Assembly: GCF_001499855.1 (NCBI RefSeq)
Contig: NZ_LQIK01000010.1
Span: 1-64,000 of the forward strand
From: Mycobacterium sp. GA-0227b
GTDB taxonomy: Bacteria > Actinomycetota > Actinomycetes > Mycobacteriales > Mycobacteriaceae
Direction: 5' to 3'
Length of the DNA: 64,000 nucleotides
The position numbers and the translations under genes are program-made. Shown in pieces: positions 18,164 through 27,333 of this stretch. Every line of letters starts with the position of its first letter. Position 1 is the first letter of the stretch. The notes beneath the pieces were generated by a model. That model had not been told where the DNA came from. It did not search any database and saw nothing but the letters and a program-made list of their open reading frames with translations.

Positions 18164-19633
18164 TCAGCGCAACTCGGACCCCGCGCCCGCCCACCTCGTG
18201 TCGGCGACCCATGGCGACGCCTCGGCGGCGATCGACCACGCCAGATCCGCGGGTACGTCGATCACCTGATAGCGCTTGACCCCCGCGGCGGTCGCGGCCA
18301 CCAACGTCGCGACCCCGGCCCGGCGCTGCATCCAGGTCTGACGCACGGTCCAGCCGATGATGCCCGACGCCTCGATGCAGTCCCGTCGGCGCTGCAGGCT
18401 GCCGGTACGTGCGACCAGCCAGCCGTCGCCCACCCGGTGTCCCAACGACCGGGCACGGTCGACGGCCAACAGCGCGCAACCCGCGGCCAGCACGGTCCAC
18501 GGCGCCCACACCCAGGCCGGCGTCGGCGCGACGAGCAGCGCTACCGCCACGAGCGCGGGCAGTACCAGCGCGCGTGTCCACCGCCGGCGCGTCGCGACGG
18601 GGCCGTGCGTGCGAAGGGGACCGGTCACCGCGTCGCGGCGTTCGATCAGGTCGGTCAACATCGCCTCGGCCGTGCGTTTCGGACACGGCGGCAATAGCAG
18701 AGACGCCTCGCCCTCTCCCCCGACACCGGTCATCACCGCGTCGAGGCGGGCGCCGCCGAGCAACCGCACCAGCAACGGTTCCCGCAGCGTGCCCCCGCGC
18801 AGCCGGCGCATGTCGAAGGTGTGCTCGCGGACCCGGACCAGACCGTGCTTGAGATGCAGCACCTCGAAGTCGCGCCGCAGCTCGAGGTTTCCGTAGCTCA
18901 ACAACGACTGCAGAACCGAGAGCACCACCGAGGCCGCCAGGATGGCCACCGCCGCAACGGCGATGCTGGCCGCCACCCCGAACCGTTCCGCGGCCGCCAG
19001 CCCCGACCGCGCGACCTCCGAGTCGCGGACCGCGCCCTGAGCACCCACCTGGTACACCAGACCGACCGCCGCGGCGATCATCGCGAGCCCGGTGAAGCTG
19101 AGCGGGCTGTAGCGCAGCCACGACGGCGTCCACCGGGCGAGCACCCGGCCCGGCGCGCTCGGCTGCTCCGCATCTGCCGCCAGCGAGTCGGCCAGCAGCA
19201 CCGCGCGCAGCCGGCCCACCTGCTCGGAGCGCACGGCGTCGAGCGCGAACACTGCGTCGCCCCTGGCCTCCTGACCCGTGCCGACCCGCACCACCGTCAA
19301 CCCCAGCAGCCGGTGCAGTAGCCGCGCCTCGGTGGACACCGATCGAATCCTGTTGCGCGGCACCGAGAGCAGCTTGCGCTGCAATACGCCGGTCCGTAGC
19401 TGGACGTCCTCGGCGCCGATGCGGTAGGTGGTGGTGAACCAGCGTGCCAAGCCGATCGCCACGGTCACCCCCAGTGCGGCGTACGCCAGCAGCGGGTTGC
19501 CCGTCGCGGTGCCGAGCACCAGCGTCCCGACGATCACCGGGATCTGGCGTATCACCTCGTGCACGGGGTGCACCAACAGCATCCGCGGGCTGAGCCGCTG
19601 CCAGTCGCCCTCGACGGGGACGGCGCTCGTCAT
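18164..19633 (-). CDS. PH-domain (DUF304/bPH2) membrane protein, YdbT-like
   Basis: 489 residues with three bacterial PH-like repeats, each beginning after a pair of membrane helices: RWFTTTYRIGAEDVQLRTGVL (about 65-130), GNLELRRDFEVLHLKHGLVRV (about 245-300) and GDGWLVARTGSLQRRRDCIE (about 405-470). Hydrophobic helices precede each. It matches the Bacillus YdbT architecture, and its partner YdbS-like gene lies just upstream with a four-base overlap (ATGA). In other bacteria this pair is linked to resistance to antimicrobial peptides made by neighbours. That role is not demonstrated in mycobacteria. Confidence 0.85.
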   Translation of the reverse strand: MTSAVPVEGDWQRLSPRMLLVHPVHEVIRQIPVIVGTLVLGTATGNPLLAYAALGVTVAIGLARWFTTTYRIGAEDVQLRTGVLQRKLLSVPRNRIRSVSTEARLLHRLLGLTVVRVGTGQEARGDAVFALDAVRSEQVGRLRAVLLADSLAADAEQPSAPGRVLARWTPSWLRYSPLSFTGLAMIAAAVGLVYQVGAQGAVRDSEVARSGLAAAERFGVAASIAVAAVAILAASVVLSVLQSLLSYGNLELRRDFEVLHLKHGLVRVREHTFDMRRLRGGTLREPLLVRLLGGARLDAVMTGVGGEGEASLLLPPCPKRTAEAMLTDLIERRDAVTGPLRTHGPVATRRRWTRALVLPALVAVALLVAPTPAWVWAPWTVLAAGCALLAVDRARSLGHRVGDGWLVARTGSLQRRRDCIEASGIIGWTVRQTWMQRRAGVATLVAATAAGVKRYQVIDVPADLAWSIAAEASPWVADTRWAGAGSELR

Positions 19634-20124
19634 GTGGCGTCCTCGCCGCCGAGCGCGGCGATGTCGGTGAGGCGCGCGACAACCCCGTCGGCGACGTCGG
19701 CGTCCAACGCCACGATGCGCACCGCGCCCGCCGACGACGCGGTCGTCACGGTCACGTTCGCGAGCCCGAACAGCCGATCCAGCGGTCCGCGTTCGGTGTC
19801 GACGGTCTGCACGCGCGAGATGGGCGCGATCCGGCGCTCCTGGGTCAGCCAACCGGTGCGGGTGTACACGGCCCGCGGGTCGACGTCCCACCGATGCACC
19901 CGGTACCGCCAGAGGGGCACCACCACGACGAACACGGCGATGCCCAGCAGCGTGCCCACCGCCGCGAGTGCGTGCACCCACCACACGTGCGGGTCCACCA
20001 ACAACCACACGAACTGCCCGACCGCGAGCACCGACCATGGAATCGCCGCGCCGATCGCCCACACCAAGGGCGCCTTGCGGCTCGGCTTGTTCGCGGGGTC
20101 GGAGAGATTCACGAGATCGGTCAT
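19630..20124 (-). CDS. PH-domain (DUF304/bPH2) membrane protein, YdbS-like
   Basis: 164 residues: two hydrophobic helices (about 20-65, LVWAIGAAIPWSVLAVGQF and VGTLLGIAVFVVVVPLW), then one PH-like domain (YRVHRWDVDPRAVYTRTGWL; TQERRIAPISRVQTVDTERG) ending in a helix. Translationally coupled to the YdbT-like gene, suggesting a membrane complex of the two. The ATG at 20124 was chosen. A TTG one codon upstream is also possible, and it sits six bases after a TACGCT -10-like box. Confidence 0.83.
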   Translation of the reverse strand: MTDLVNLSDPANKPSRKAPLVWAIGAAIPWSVLAVGQFVWLLVDPHVWWVHALAAVGTLLGIAVFVVVVPLWRYRVHRWDVDPRAVYTRTGWLTQERRIAPISRVQTVDTERGPLDRLFGLANVTVTTASSAGAVRIVALDADVADGVVARLTDIAALGGEDAT

Positions 20125-20167
20125 CAAGCGTCCAGCGTAGGTAACCGCGACGGCATCGGTCGCTGGG

Positions 20168-20173
20168 TATGTT
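20168..20173 (+). promoter_or_regulatory. -10 box TATGTT before the SDR-moeA2-psd-pssA-ATPase run
   Basis: TATGTT (TAnnnT) lies seven bases before the ATG at 20181, fitting a leaderless start of the operon that begins with the SDR gene. No ribosome site or convincing -35 is present. Confidence 0.4.
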
Positions 20174-20180
20174 GAGCGTC

Positions 20181-21092
20181 ATGGGCAGCAAGTGGACCGC
20201 GGCCGACATTCCGGATCAGTCCGGGCGGACCGCCATCGTCACCGGCGCGAACAGCGGCCTGGGCTACGACACCGCGGCCGCGCTGGCCGCCAAGGGCGCC
20301 CAGGTCGTGCTGGCGGTGCGCAACCTCGACAAGGGGACCGAGGCCAGGGACCGCATCAAGGCGGCCAGCCCCAACGCCGTCATCACACTGCAGGAGCTCG
20401 ACCTGTCCTCACTCGACAGCGTCCGCAGGGCCGCCGAGGAGCTGCGCGCGGCGCATCCGCGCATCGACCTGCTGATCAACAACGCCGGCGTGATGTACGT
20501 GCCGAACCGCGAGCCCACCCGAGACGGCTTCGAAATGCAGTTCGGCACAAACCACCTCGGCCACTTCGCGTTGACCGGCCTGCTGCTCGACCATCTGCTG
20601 ACCGTCGACGGGTCGCGCATCGTGACGGTCAGCAGCGTCGGGCACCGGATCATGGCCCGAATCCGCTTCGAGGACCCCCACTTCGAAACCGGGTACAACC
20701 GGGTGCAGGCCTACGGGCAGTCGAAGCTGGCCAACCTCCTGTTCACCTACGAACTGCAGCGACGGCTCAAACTCAAAGGCGCGCCGACGATCGCCGCGGC
20801 CGCGCATCCCGGCTTCTCCGACACCGAGTTGATGCGCTACATCCCCGGCTTCGTTCCCGACTTCGTCTGGAAGATCGCCACCCAGCCGGCGTCGATGGGC
20901 GCGCTGTCGACGCTTCGGGCGGCCACCGACCCGGCCGTCCAGGGCGGGCAGTACTACGGTCCCGACGGCATCGGCGAGGTCAAAGGGCACCCGAAAGTCG
21001 TTGCCTCGAGCGAACAATCGCACAACGAAGACATCCAGCGCCGGTTGTGGACCATGTCCGAGGAGCTGACCGGCGTCACGTACCCCATCTGA
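20181..21092 (+). CDS. Short-chain dehydrogenase, retinol-dehydrogenase/WW-oxidoreductase-like
   Basis: 303 residues. TGANSGLGYDTAAAL nucleotide loop, DLLINNAGVMYVP, a Ser in IVTVSSVGHR and the YGQSKLANLLF catalytic Tyr-Lys. The NxxxxTxDGxExQFGTNHLGHFALT segment marks the retinol-dehydrogenase-like SDR group. By position it corresponds to Rv0439c beside groEL2 and moeA2. Substrate unknown. Its stop overlaps moeA2 (TGATG), so the two are translationally coupled. Confidence 0.92.
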   Translation: MGSKWTAADIPDQSGRTAIVTGANSGLGYDTAAALAAKGAQVVLAVRNLDKGTEARDRIKAASPNAVITLQELDLSSLDSVRRAAEELRAAHPRIDLLINNAGVMYVPNREPTRDGFEMQFGTNHLGHFALTGLLLDHLLTVDGSRIVTVSSVGHRIMARIRFEDPHFETGYNRVQAYGQSKLANLLFTYELQRRLKLKGAPTIAAAAHPGFSDTELMRYIPGFVPDFVWKIATQPASMGALSTLRAATDPAVQGGQYYGPDGIGEVKGHPKVVASSEQSHNEDIQRRLWTMSEELTGVTYPI

Positions 21093-22285
21093 TGCGCACC
21101 GTCGAAGAGCATCAGCGCGTCGTCGCCGCGTTGATCGCCCGCCGCGCACCGGTCAGCATGCCGATCGCCGACGCGCTGGGCCTGGTGCTGGCCGACGATG
21201 TCGTCGCACCGTTGTCGCTGCCCGGCTTCGACAACTCCGCGATGGACGGATACGCCGTGGTCGCCGAGGACGTGGCGGCGGCGACGCCCGAGCATCCGGT
21301 CCGACTGCCCGTCGCCGAGGACATCCCGGCGGGCCGCACCGATGTGCTGACGCTGAAACCCGGTACGGCACACCGCATCATGACCGGCGCGATGTTGCCC
21401 GCAGGTGCGACCGCGGTGGTGCCGGTCGAGGCGACCGACGCGGCCACCGACACCGTGGAGATCCGCGCCGGCGCGAGACCGGGCAAGCACATCCGGCGGG
21501 CCGGCGAGGATGTCACCGCCGGTACGGCGGTGCTGCGCGCCGGGCAGGCGGTCACACCTGCCGCGTTGGGGCTCGCGGCCGCGCTGGGCCTCGGCGAGCT
21601 CACCGTGATCCCGCGGCAGCGGGTGCTCGTGATGTCCACCGGCACCGAACTGGTCGCACCCGGCACCCCGCTGGCGCCCGGTCAGATCTACGAGTCGAAT
21701 GCGGTGATGCTGGCCGCTGCACTGCGCGACGCGGGCGCCGACGTGGTGGCTTCGCCGATGACCGGGGACGACGTCGAGTCGTTCCGCGACGCCCTGGCGC
21801 GGCATACCGGCGACGCCGACCTCATCATCACGACCGGGGGCGTGAGCGCGGGCGCCTACGAGGTCGTCAAGGACGCACTCGGCGGATCGGTGGAGTTCGT
21901 CAAGGTGGCCATGCAGCCGGGGATGCCGCAAGGCTGCGGGAGAGTGGACAACACACCGATCATCACGCTGCCCGGAAATCCGGTGAGCGCGCTGGTGTCG
22001 TTCGAGGTCTTCATCCGGCCGCCGCTGCGCGCCGCGATGGGCCTGCCCAACCCCGACCGGCCGCGACGCACCGCGCTTCTGACCGACGACATCACGTCGC
22101 CGCGCGGCAAGCGGCAGTTCCGCCGCGGCGTGCTGGACGCCGACGCCGGAACGGTGACCAGCTACGGCCCACCCGCCTCGCACCACCTGCGCTGGCTGGC
22201 GTCGGCGAACTGCCTCCTGGAGATCGCTGAGGACGTCGACGCGTTGCCGGCAGGGTCGCAGGTTCAGGTGTGGGACCTGGCCTGA
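21092..22285 (+). CDS. moeA2: Molybdopterin molybdenumtransferase MoeA
   Basis: 397 residues, full length. Landmarks are the N-terminal LPGFDNSAMDGYAV, RIMTGAMLPAGATAVVPVE, the MPT-binding MSTGTELV and YESNAVMLAAAL segment, TTGGVSAGAYEVVKD and LPGNPVSALVSFEVF. The enzyme inserts molybdate into adenylated molybdopterin to complete the molybdenum cofactor in the cytosol. Mycobacteria carry two moeA genes; the setting beside psd and pssA is that of moeA2. No other cofactor genes are nearby, so its presence in a phospholipid operon looks historical rather than functional. Confidence 0.95.
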   Translation: MRTVEEHQRVVAALIARRAPVSMPIADALGLVLADDVVAPLSLPGFDNSAMDGYAVVAEDVAAATPEHPVRLPVAEDIPAGRTDVLTLKPGTAHRIMTGAMLPAGATAVVPVEATDAATDTVEIRAGARPGKHIRRAGEDVTAGTAVLRAGQAVTPAALGLAAALGLGELTVIPRQRVLVMSTGTELVAPGTPLAPGQIYESNAVMLAAALRDAGADVVASPMTGDDVESFRDALARHTGDADLIITTGGVSAGAYEVVKDALGGSVEFVKVAMQPGMPQGCGRVDNTPIITLPGNPVSALVSFEVFIRPPLRAAMGLPNPDRPRRTALLTDDITSPRGKRQFRRGVLDADAGTVTSYGPPASHHLRWLASANCLLEIAEDVDALPAGSQVQVWDLA

Positions 22286-22298
22286 CCGGCTTGGCCCG

Positions 22299-22304
22299 TA
22301 GAAT
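22299..22304 (+). promoter_or_regulatory. -10 box TAGAAT before psd
   Basis: TAGAAT lies nine bases before the psd ATG at 22314, in the 28-base gap after moeA2. It may add an internal promoter with a very short leader. No -35 is evident. Confidence 0.4.
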
Positions 22305-22313
22305 CGCTGCACG

Positions 22314-23012
22314 ATGGCCAGACGCCCCGACCTGAAATCCGGCCCCGCGCGGCTCTTGGCGCTGGCCCGTACCACCATCCCCCCGATGCACCCTGCCGGG
22401 CTGCCGTTCGTCGGCGCCAGCCTCGCGGCCGCGGCCCTGGGACGGCGAAACCGGTGGCTGCGCGGTGCCGCGCTGACGTCGGCCGCCGCGAACGCGGCGT
22501 TCTTCCGGCACCCCCCGCGGGTGCCCCCGACGCGTCCCGGTTTGGTCGTCGCACCGGCGGACGGCTTGATCTGCCTCATCGAGGAGGCAGCGCCCCCGGC
22601 CGAACTCGGTTTACCCGCAACGCCGTTGCCGCGGATCAGCATCTTCCTGTCGATCTTCGACGCGCACGTGCAGCGGGCCCCGGTCGGCGGTGAGGTCGTC
22701 GCCGTCGAGCACCGGCCCGGATTGTTCGGCTCGGCCGAACTCGAGGCGGCCAGCGAGGACAACGAACGCAACAGCGTTCTCATCCGCACGGCCGACGGCG
22801 TCGAGGTGATCGCCGTGCAGATCGCGGGCCTGGTGGCGCGGCGCATCGTGTGCGACGCCAAAGTGGGCGACAAGTTGGCGATCGGCCAGACCTACGGTTT
22901 GATCCGCTACGGCTCACGGCTGGACACGTACCTGCCTGCGGGCTCCAACATCCTGGTGACGACGGGACAGCGCGCGCTGGCGGGCGAGACGGTATTGGCC
23001 GAACTGCCGTGA
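22314..23012 (+). CDS. psd: Phosphatidylserine decarboxylase
   Basis: 232 residues of the short (archaeal/actinobacterial) PSD type. It carries [26 protein letters not shown] with the catalytic His, and [11 protein letters not shown], where the proenzyme cleaves itself between Gly and Ser to make the pyruvoyl prosthetic group. It decarboxylates phosphatidylserine to phosphatidylethanolamine at the membrane, using the product of the next gene. The short N-terminal segment [20 protein letters not shown] provides the membrane helix. The stop overlaps pssA (GTGA). Confidence 0.95.
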   Translation: MARRPDLKSGPARLLALARTTIPPMHPAGLPFVGASLAAAALGRRNRWLRGAALTSAAANAAFFRHPPRVPPTRPGLVVAPADGLICLIEEAAPPAELGLPATPLPRISIFLSIFDAHVQRAPVGGEVVAVEHRPGLFGSAELEAASEDNERNSVLIRTADGVEVIAVQIAGLVARRIVCDAKVGDKLAIGQTYGLIRYGSRLDTYLPAGSNILVTTGQRALAGETVLAELP

Positions 23013-23869
23013 TCCGGCCCCGCATCAAACGCTCCGTCGTCAGCCTGCGGATTCTGCCCAGCGCGATGACGGTCGCCGCGATCTGCCTCGGACTGAGCGC
23101 GGTCAAGATGGCGCTGGACGACCGGCCGACCGAGGCGATGGCGTTTCTGGCGGTCGCCGCGATCCTCGACGCGCTCGACGGGCGCATCGCCCGCGCCCTC
23201 GGCGCGACATCGCGCATGGGCGAGGAGATCGACTCGCTGGCCGACGCCGTGAACTTCGGTGTCGCACCGGCTTTCATCGTTTACGGCACACTGCTGTCGC
23301 AGTCGCGGATCGGCTGGATCGTGGTGCTCGTGTATGCGGTGTGCATCGTGCTGCGACTGGCGCGCTTCAACGCGATGCTCGAGGTCGACAAACCGGCTTA
23401 CGAGAAGAAGTACTTCGTCGGCATGCCCGCACCCGCGGGCGCGATCGGCGCGATCGGTCCGCTGGCCGCCAAGATGCAGTTCGGCGAGGGCTGGTGGACT
23501 TCGGAACCCGCGGTCGTCATCTGGATGGTGGGCGTCTCGCTGCTCGTGGTCAGCACGATCCCGATGCGCAAGATCCACACCTTCTCGGTGCCGCCCAACA
23601 TGGTCGCGCCGCTGCTGGCGCTCGTGGCGATCGGTGTCGCGGCGGCGATTCTCTACGGCTACGTCGTGATCCTGATCATCATCGGCGCCTACGTGGTCCA
23701 CATCCCGTTCGCGATCCGCACCCGCCGCTTCCTGGCCGCGCATCCGGAGGTATGGGACGACAAACCGCGCCAACAGCGGGCGGCCCGACGGGCGATCCGC
23801 CGCGCCCAGCCGCACCGCCGGTCGGTGATGCGACTTGGACTGCGCAAGCCCGGTTCTCGTCATGAGTGA
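23009..23869 (+). CDS. pssA: CDP-diacylglycerol--serine O-phosphatidyltransferase
   Basis: 286 residues, integral membrane CDP-alcohol phosphotransferase. The full catalytic motif D-x2-DG-x2-AR-x8-G-x3-D-x3-D is visible from [11 protein letters not shown] to EEIDSLAD (about residues 50-75), followed by [11 protein letters not shown] and five to six hydrophobic helices. It makes phosphatidylserine, the substrate of psd just upstream, so the two genes form the complete phosphatidylethanolamine route. GTG start within the psd stop (GTGA). The basic C terminus ([13 protein letters not shown]) overlaps the ATPase gene by eight bases. Confidence 0.95.
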   Translation: MIRPRIKRSVVSLRILPSAMTVAAICLGLSAVKMALDDRPTEAMAFLAVAAILDALDGRIARALGATSRMGEEIDSLADAVNFGVAPAFIVYGTLLSQSRIGWIVVLVYAVCIVLRLARFNAMLEVDKPAYEKKYFVGMPAPAGAIGAIGPLAAKMQFGEGWWTSEPAVVIWMVGVSLLVVSTIPMRKIHTFSVPPNMVAPLLALVAIGVAAAILYGYVVILIIIGAYVVHIPFAIRTRRFLAAHPEVWDDKPRQQRAARRAIRRAQPHRRSVMRLGLRKPGSRHE

Positions 23870-26090
23870 ACTGCAGTCCGACCGCCCGGCTCCCCGGCAC
23901 CAGCTCTCCTTGACCGCGCGGCTGAACACCTCGGCGCTGGACTCGCGCCGAGGGGTGGTCCGTCTACACCCGGAAGCCATTGCCGCGCTTGGTGTTCGCG
24001 AATGGGACGCCGTATCGCTCACCGGTTCCCGCACCACGTCCGCCGTGGTGGGCGAGGCACCCGCCGGGGTGCCGGCGGGCACCGCGCTGCTCGACGACGT
24101 CACGCTGTCCAACGCCGGACTGCGCGAGGACACCACCGTGCTCGTCGCACCGGTCACCGTCTACGGCGCGCGGTCGGTGACTTTGTCGGGCTCTCGGCTC
24201 GCCAGCCAGTCCATCTCCCCCGCGACGCTGCGGCAGGCATTGCTCGGCAAGGTGATGACGGTCGGTGACACCGTGTCGCTGTTGCCGCGCGAACTGGGAC
24301 CCGACATCCCGAGCTCGCGCGCGACCGCGGCGCTGGCGTCGTCGGTCGGCATCACCTGGACGTCCGAGCTGTTGACGGTGACGGGCACCGATCCGGCGGG
24401 ACCCGTGAGCGTACAACCGAATTCGGCGGTCGGCTGGGGCGACGCCGCGGCGAGCGGGGCTGCCGCGCCGCCTGCGAACACCACCACCGGCCGGGCCGTG
24501 GTCACCGCGCCGGAGAAGACACCGCCGGCGCTCGGCATCGACGACCTCAAAGGCGCACAAGCGCAGGCGCAGCGGCTCACCGAATGGCTCAAGCTGGCGC
24601 TCGACCAGCCGGAGCTACTCGAAACACTGGGCGCGACAGCAAATCTCGGCGTACTGGTGTCCGGACCCGCCGGTGTCGGCAAGGCCGCGATGGTGCGTGC
24701 GGTCTGCGCCGACCGTCGGCTGGTGGAACTCGACGGCCCCGAGGTGGGCTCGCTGCGCGCCGAGGACCGGCTGACGAGCGTGGCGTCGGCGGTCGCGACC
24801 GTCCGCGATGGCGGTGGCGTGCTGCTGATCACCGACATCGACGCGCTGCTGCCGTCCACCGCCGAACCGGTGGCCACGCTGATCCTCACTGAACTTCGCA
24901 ACGCGGTCGCCACCCCCGGGGTGGCATTCGTCGCGACCTCACAGCAACCCGACAACGTCGACCCGCGGCTACGCGCCCCCGACCTGTGCGACCGCGAGCT
25001 CGGATTGAGCCTGCCCGACGGCGCGATCCGCAAGCAGCTGCTGGAAGTGCTGCTGCGCGATGTTCCGGCCAAAGACCTCGACCTCGAGCAGATCGCCGGG
25101 CGCACACCGGGATTCGTCGTCGCCGATCTGTCCGCACTGGTGCGTGAGGCGGCGCTGCGGGCCGCCGCGCGAGCCAGCGCCGACGGCGAGCCACCGGCCC
25201 TGACCCAGGAGGACCTGCTGGGCGCTACGACCGTCATCCGCCCGCTGTCGCGGTCGGCCACCGAAGAGGTGTCGGTCGGCTCGGTGACGCTCGACGACGT
25301 CGGCGACATGGCGGCCACCAAACAGGCGCTGACGGAAGCGGTGCTGTGGCCGCTGCAGCATCCCGACACGTTTCAACGCCTCGGCGTCGCTCCGCCGCGC
25401 GGCGTGCTGCTCTACGGGCCACCCGGCTGCGGCAAGACGTTCGTGGTGCGGGCGCTGGCCAGCTCGGGCCGGCTGTCGGTGCACGCGGTCAAGGGCGCCG
25501 AGCTGATGGACAAGTGGGTCGGCTCGTCGGAGAAGGCGGTGCGCGAGCTGTTCCGGCGGGCCCGCGACTCGGCGCCGTCGCTGGTGTTCCTCGACGAGAT
25601 CGACGCGCTGGCGCCGCGGCGCGGCCAGAGCTTCGACTCCGGGGTCACCGATCGCGTGGTGGCCGCACTGCTCACCGAACTCGACGGCATCGAACCGCTG
25701 CGCGATGTGGTGGTGCTCGGTGCGACGAACCGGCCCGACCTGATCGACCCCGCGCTGCTGCGCCCGGGCCGGCTGGAGAAGCTGGTGTTCGTCGAACCCC
25801 CCGACGCCGAAGCCCGTCGCGAGATCCTGCGCACCGCCGGCAAGTCGATACCGCTGGCTTCCGAGGGTGAGCAGGCCGTCGACCTCGATGCGCTGGCCGG
25901 CGAACTCGACGGCTACAGCGCCGCCGATTGCGTGGCACTGCTGCGCGAAGCCGCGCTGACCGCGATGCGACGCTCGATCGACGCCGCCGACGTCACCGCG
26001 GCGGACGTCGCCCAGGCCCGCAAGAACGTGCGGCCGTCGCTGGATGCGGCGCAAGTCGAGTCGCTGCGCGCCTTTTCCGCCGCCCGCTGA
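23862..26090 (+). CDS. CDC48/VCP-like double AAA ATPase
   Basis: 742 residues. An N-terminal double-psi barrel (about 18-115: RGVVRLHPEAIAALGVREWD) is followed by two AAA modules. Module 1 has a degenerate Walker A, GPAGVGKAAM (about 268-277), and a Walker B-like ITDID with Asp in place of the usual Glu, so it probably does not hydrolyse ATP. Module 2 is canonical: GPPGCGKTFVVRAL, then LVFLDEIDALAPRRG, then GATNRPDLIDPALLRPGR. It is presumably an unfoldase or remodelling factor, and corresponds by position to Rv0435c. The start at 23862 overlaps the end of pssA by eight bases. Confidence 0.92.
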   Translation: MSELQSDRPAPRHQLSLTARLNTSALDSRRGVVRLHPEAIAALGVREWDAVSLTGSRTTSAVVGEAPAGVPAGTALLDDVTLSNAGLREDTTVLVAPVTVYGARSVTLSGSRLASQSISPATLRQALLGKVMTVGDTVSLLPRELGPDIPSSRATAALASSVGITWTSELLTVTGTDPAGPVSVQPNSAVGWGDAAASGAAAPPANTTTGRAVVTAPEKTPPALGIDDLKGAQAQAQRLTEWLKLALDQPELLETLGATANLGVLVSGPAGVGKAAMVRAVCADRRLVELDGPEVGSLRAEDRLTSVASAVATVRDGGGVLLITDIDALLPSTAEPVATLILTELRNAVATPGVAFVATSQQPDNVDPRLRAPDLCDRELGLSLPDGAIRKQLLEVLLRDVPAKDLDLEQIAGRTPGFVVADLSALVREAALRAAARASADGEPPALTQEDLLGATTVIRPLSRSATEEVSVGSVTLDDVGDMAATKQALTEAVLWPLQHPDTFQRLGVAPPRGVLLYGPPGCGKTFVVRALASSGRLSVHAVKGAELMDKWVGSSEKAVRELFRRARDSAPSLVFLDEIDALAPRRGQSFDSGVTDRVVAALLTELDGIEPLRDVVVLGATNRPDLIDPALLRPGRLEKLVFVEPPDAEARREILRTAGKSIPLASEGEQAVDLDALAGELDGYSAADCVALLREAALTAMRRSIDAADVTAADVAQARKNVRPSLDAAQVESLRAFSAAR

Positions 26091-26108
26091 GTCACCGTCG
26101 CGAACAAA

Positions 26109-26139
26109 CGCAAAAGGCCTCAGAAAGGCGGGTTTTGCG
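26109..26139 (+). terminator. Hairpin after the ATPase gene
   Basis: CGCAAAA-GGCCT, a short loop and AGGC-GGG-TTTTGCG can pair with a small bulge 19 bases after the stop at 26090. It is a plausible end for the SDR-to-ATPase operon. The stem is imperfect and no U tract follows. Confidence 0.45.
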
Positions 26140-26169
26140 AGCAGTTTACGGCTGCTCGGCAAGCGGTAT

Positions 26170-26227
26170 CTTGACAATGGCTAGTTCGCGCGGCATAGTC
26201 GACACCCAAGAACTTGTCATTGTCAAG
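26170..26227 (+). promoter_or_regulatory. Promoter with flanking 10-bp inverted repeat before the DUF1707 gene
   Basis: TTGACA (26171-26176), 17 bases, CATAGT (26194-26199) is a near-consensus housekeeping promoter, unusual for this genome. CTTGACAATG (26170-26179), which includes the -35, recurs as a perfect inverted copy at 26218-26227, downstream of the expected start. A regulator bound to both could loop out the promoter. Regulator unknown. Confidence 0.6.
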
Positions 26228-26242
26228 ATCGAGGAGGTCGCC

Positions 26243-26710
26243 ATGCCCGCCACCGCACCCGCCGTCCGCGCCGGAGACCCCGATCGGGAGAAGACCGCGG
26301 ACCTGCTCGGCCAGGCGCTCGCCCAGGGCTACCTCGAAATGCCGGAGTACGAAACGCGACTGCAGGCCGCGTTCGCCGCGACGACCCGCCCCCAACTGCG
26401 CGAACTCACCGCCGATTTGCCCGTCGAGCGGCTCAAGCGCAATGACCCGCGGCGGCACGAGGCCCGCAGGCGGTTGGCCCGGCGCGGCGTCCAGATCCAT
26501 CTGGCCGGCTACCTGACGATGGTCGCGATCGTGCTGACCGTGTGGTTGGCGGTCGGACTGACCGCGGGCGCCTGGTACTTCTGGCCGATCTGGCCGATCC
26601 TCGGCGCAGGCATCGGCCTGCTCGGTCACGCGCTGCCCGTCCGGTACGCGCTACCGGCGACGCCCTGCCAGCGCCGTCACGGCTCGATCAATCCGGCGCG
26701 AATCGCGTAG
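26243..26710 (+). CDS. DUF1707 / 2TM-domain membrane protein
   Basis: 155 residues. N-terminal DUF1707 region: AVRAGDPDREKTADLLGQAL, then QGYLEMPEYETRLQAAFAA, then LRELTADLPVERL, a SHOCT-like helical module common in actinobacterial membrane proteins. Then a 2TM segment (about 80-135: HLAGYLTMVAIVLTVWLAVG and WYFWPIWPILGAGIGLLGH). Start ATG at 26243 with GAGGAGG five bases upstream. Function unknown. Its 3' end overlaps the response-regulator gene on the other strand by 34 bases. Confidence 0.83.
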   Translation: MPATAPAVRAGDPDREKTADLLGQALAQGYLEMPEYETRLQAAFAATTRPQLRELTADLPVERLKRNDPRRHEARRRLARRGVQIHLAGYLTMVAIVLTVWLAVGLTAGAWYFWPIWPILGAGIGLLGHALPVRYALPATPCQRRHGSINPARIA

Positions 26711-27333
26711 CGGGTCAACGCCACTCGATCCTGCAAGCCGAGTTTGGCGAGCAGGTTCGTCCGATGCCGGTCGACGGTCTTGACGCTGATTCCCAACGTG
26801 TTCGCGATGTCTCGCGACGAGTACCCCTCGGCGATCAGCTTGAGCACCTCCTCTTCGCGCGGCGTGAGGATGGTCTCGGGCAGCCCGTCGCCCTGCCGCG
26901 CGCGGTGCAGATAGTCGCGGATCAACGCCGTCACCGCACCCGCGTACAGAAACGGCTCGCCACGCAGCGTGGCCCGACACGCTTCGAGCAGGTCGCGGTC
27001 GGCGACGGACTTCAGCACATAGCCCGACGCACCGGCCTTCAGCGCCTCGAAGAAGTACTGCTCGTTGTCGTACATCGACAGGATTAGGATCCGGACGTGC
27101 GGATGGACCCGGTTCATCTCCCTGGCCGCCTGCAGGCCCGTCATTCTGGGCATCGCGATGTCGAGGATCGCCAGATCGACCGGGGTGTTCTCGAGCACCG
27201 CGAGTGCCTCATGCCCGTCGGCCGCCTCGGCGACCACCCGCAGATCGGGCTCGGCGTCGAGGATCATCCGCAACCCGCTGCGCACCAGCGCATGATCGTC
27301 GGCGAGCAGGATGCGCGCCGGCTGGGCGAACAT
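26677..27333 (-). CDS. NarL/LuxR-family response regulator
   Basis: 218 residues. The receiver domain has ADDHALVRSGLRM (acidic pocket), Asp58 in LAILDIAMPRMTG as phospho-acceptor, Ser/Lys switch residues in LSMYDNEQ and YVLKSVADRDLL. A LuxR-type HTH follows (LTPREEEVLKLIAEGYSSRD, GISVKTVDRHRTNL). Start at ATG 27333, which overlaps the kinase stop (TGATG). A GTG at 27342 is a weaker alternative. It pairs with the histidine kinase next to it. Target genes could be the neighbouring CBS/permease genes, but this is only positional. Confidence 0.92.
   Translation of the reverse strand: MFAQPARILLADDHALVRSGLRMILDAEPDLRVVAEAADGHEALAVLENTPVDLAILDIAMPRMTGLQAAREMNRVHPHVRILILSMYDNEQYFFEALKAGASGYVLKSVADRDLLEACRATLRGEPFLYAGAVTALIRDYLHRARQGDGLPETILTPREEEVLKLIAEGYSSRDIANTLGISVKTVDRHRTNLLAKLGLQDRVALTRYAIRAGLIEP

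Noticed and set aside
20192..21091. Open frame fused upstream of moeA2
   Set aside because: Shadow of the SDR gene in another frame; MoeA begins at 21092.
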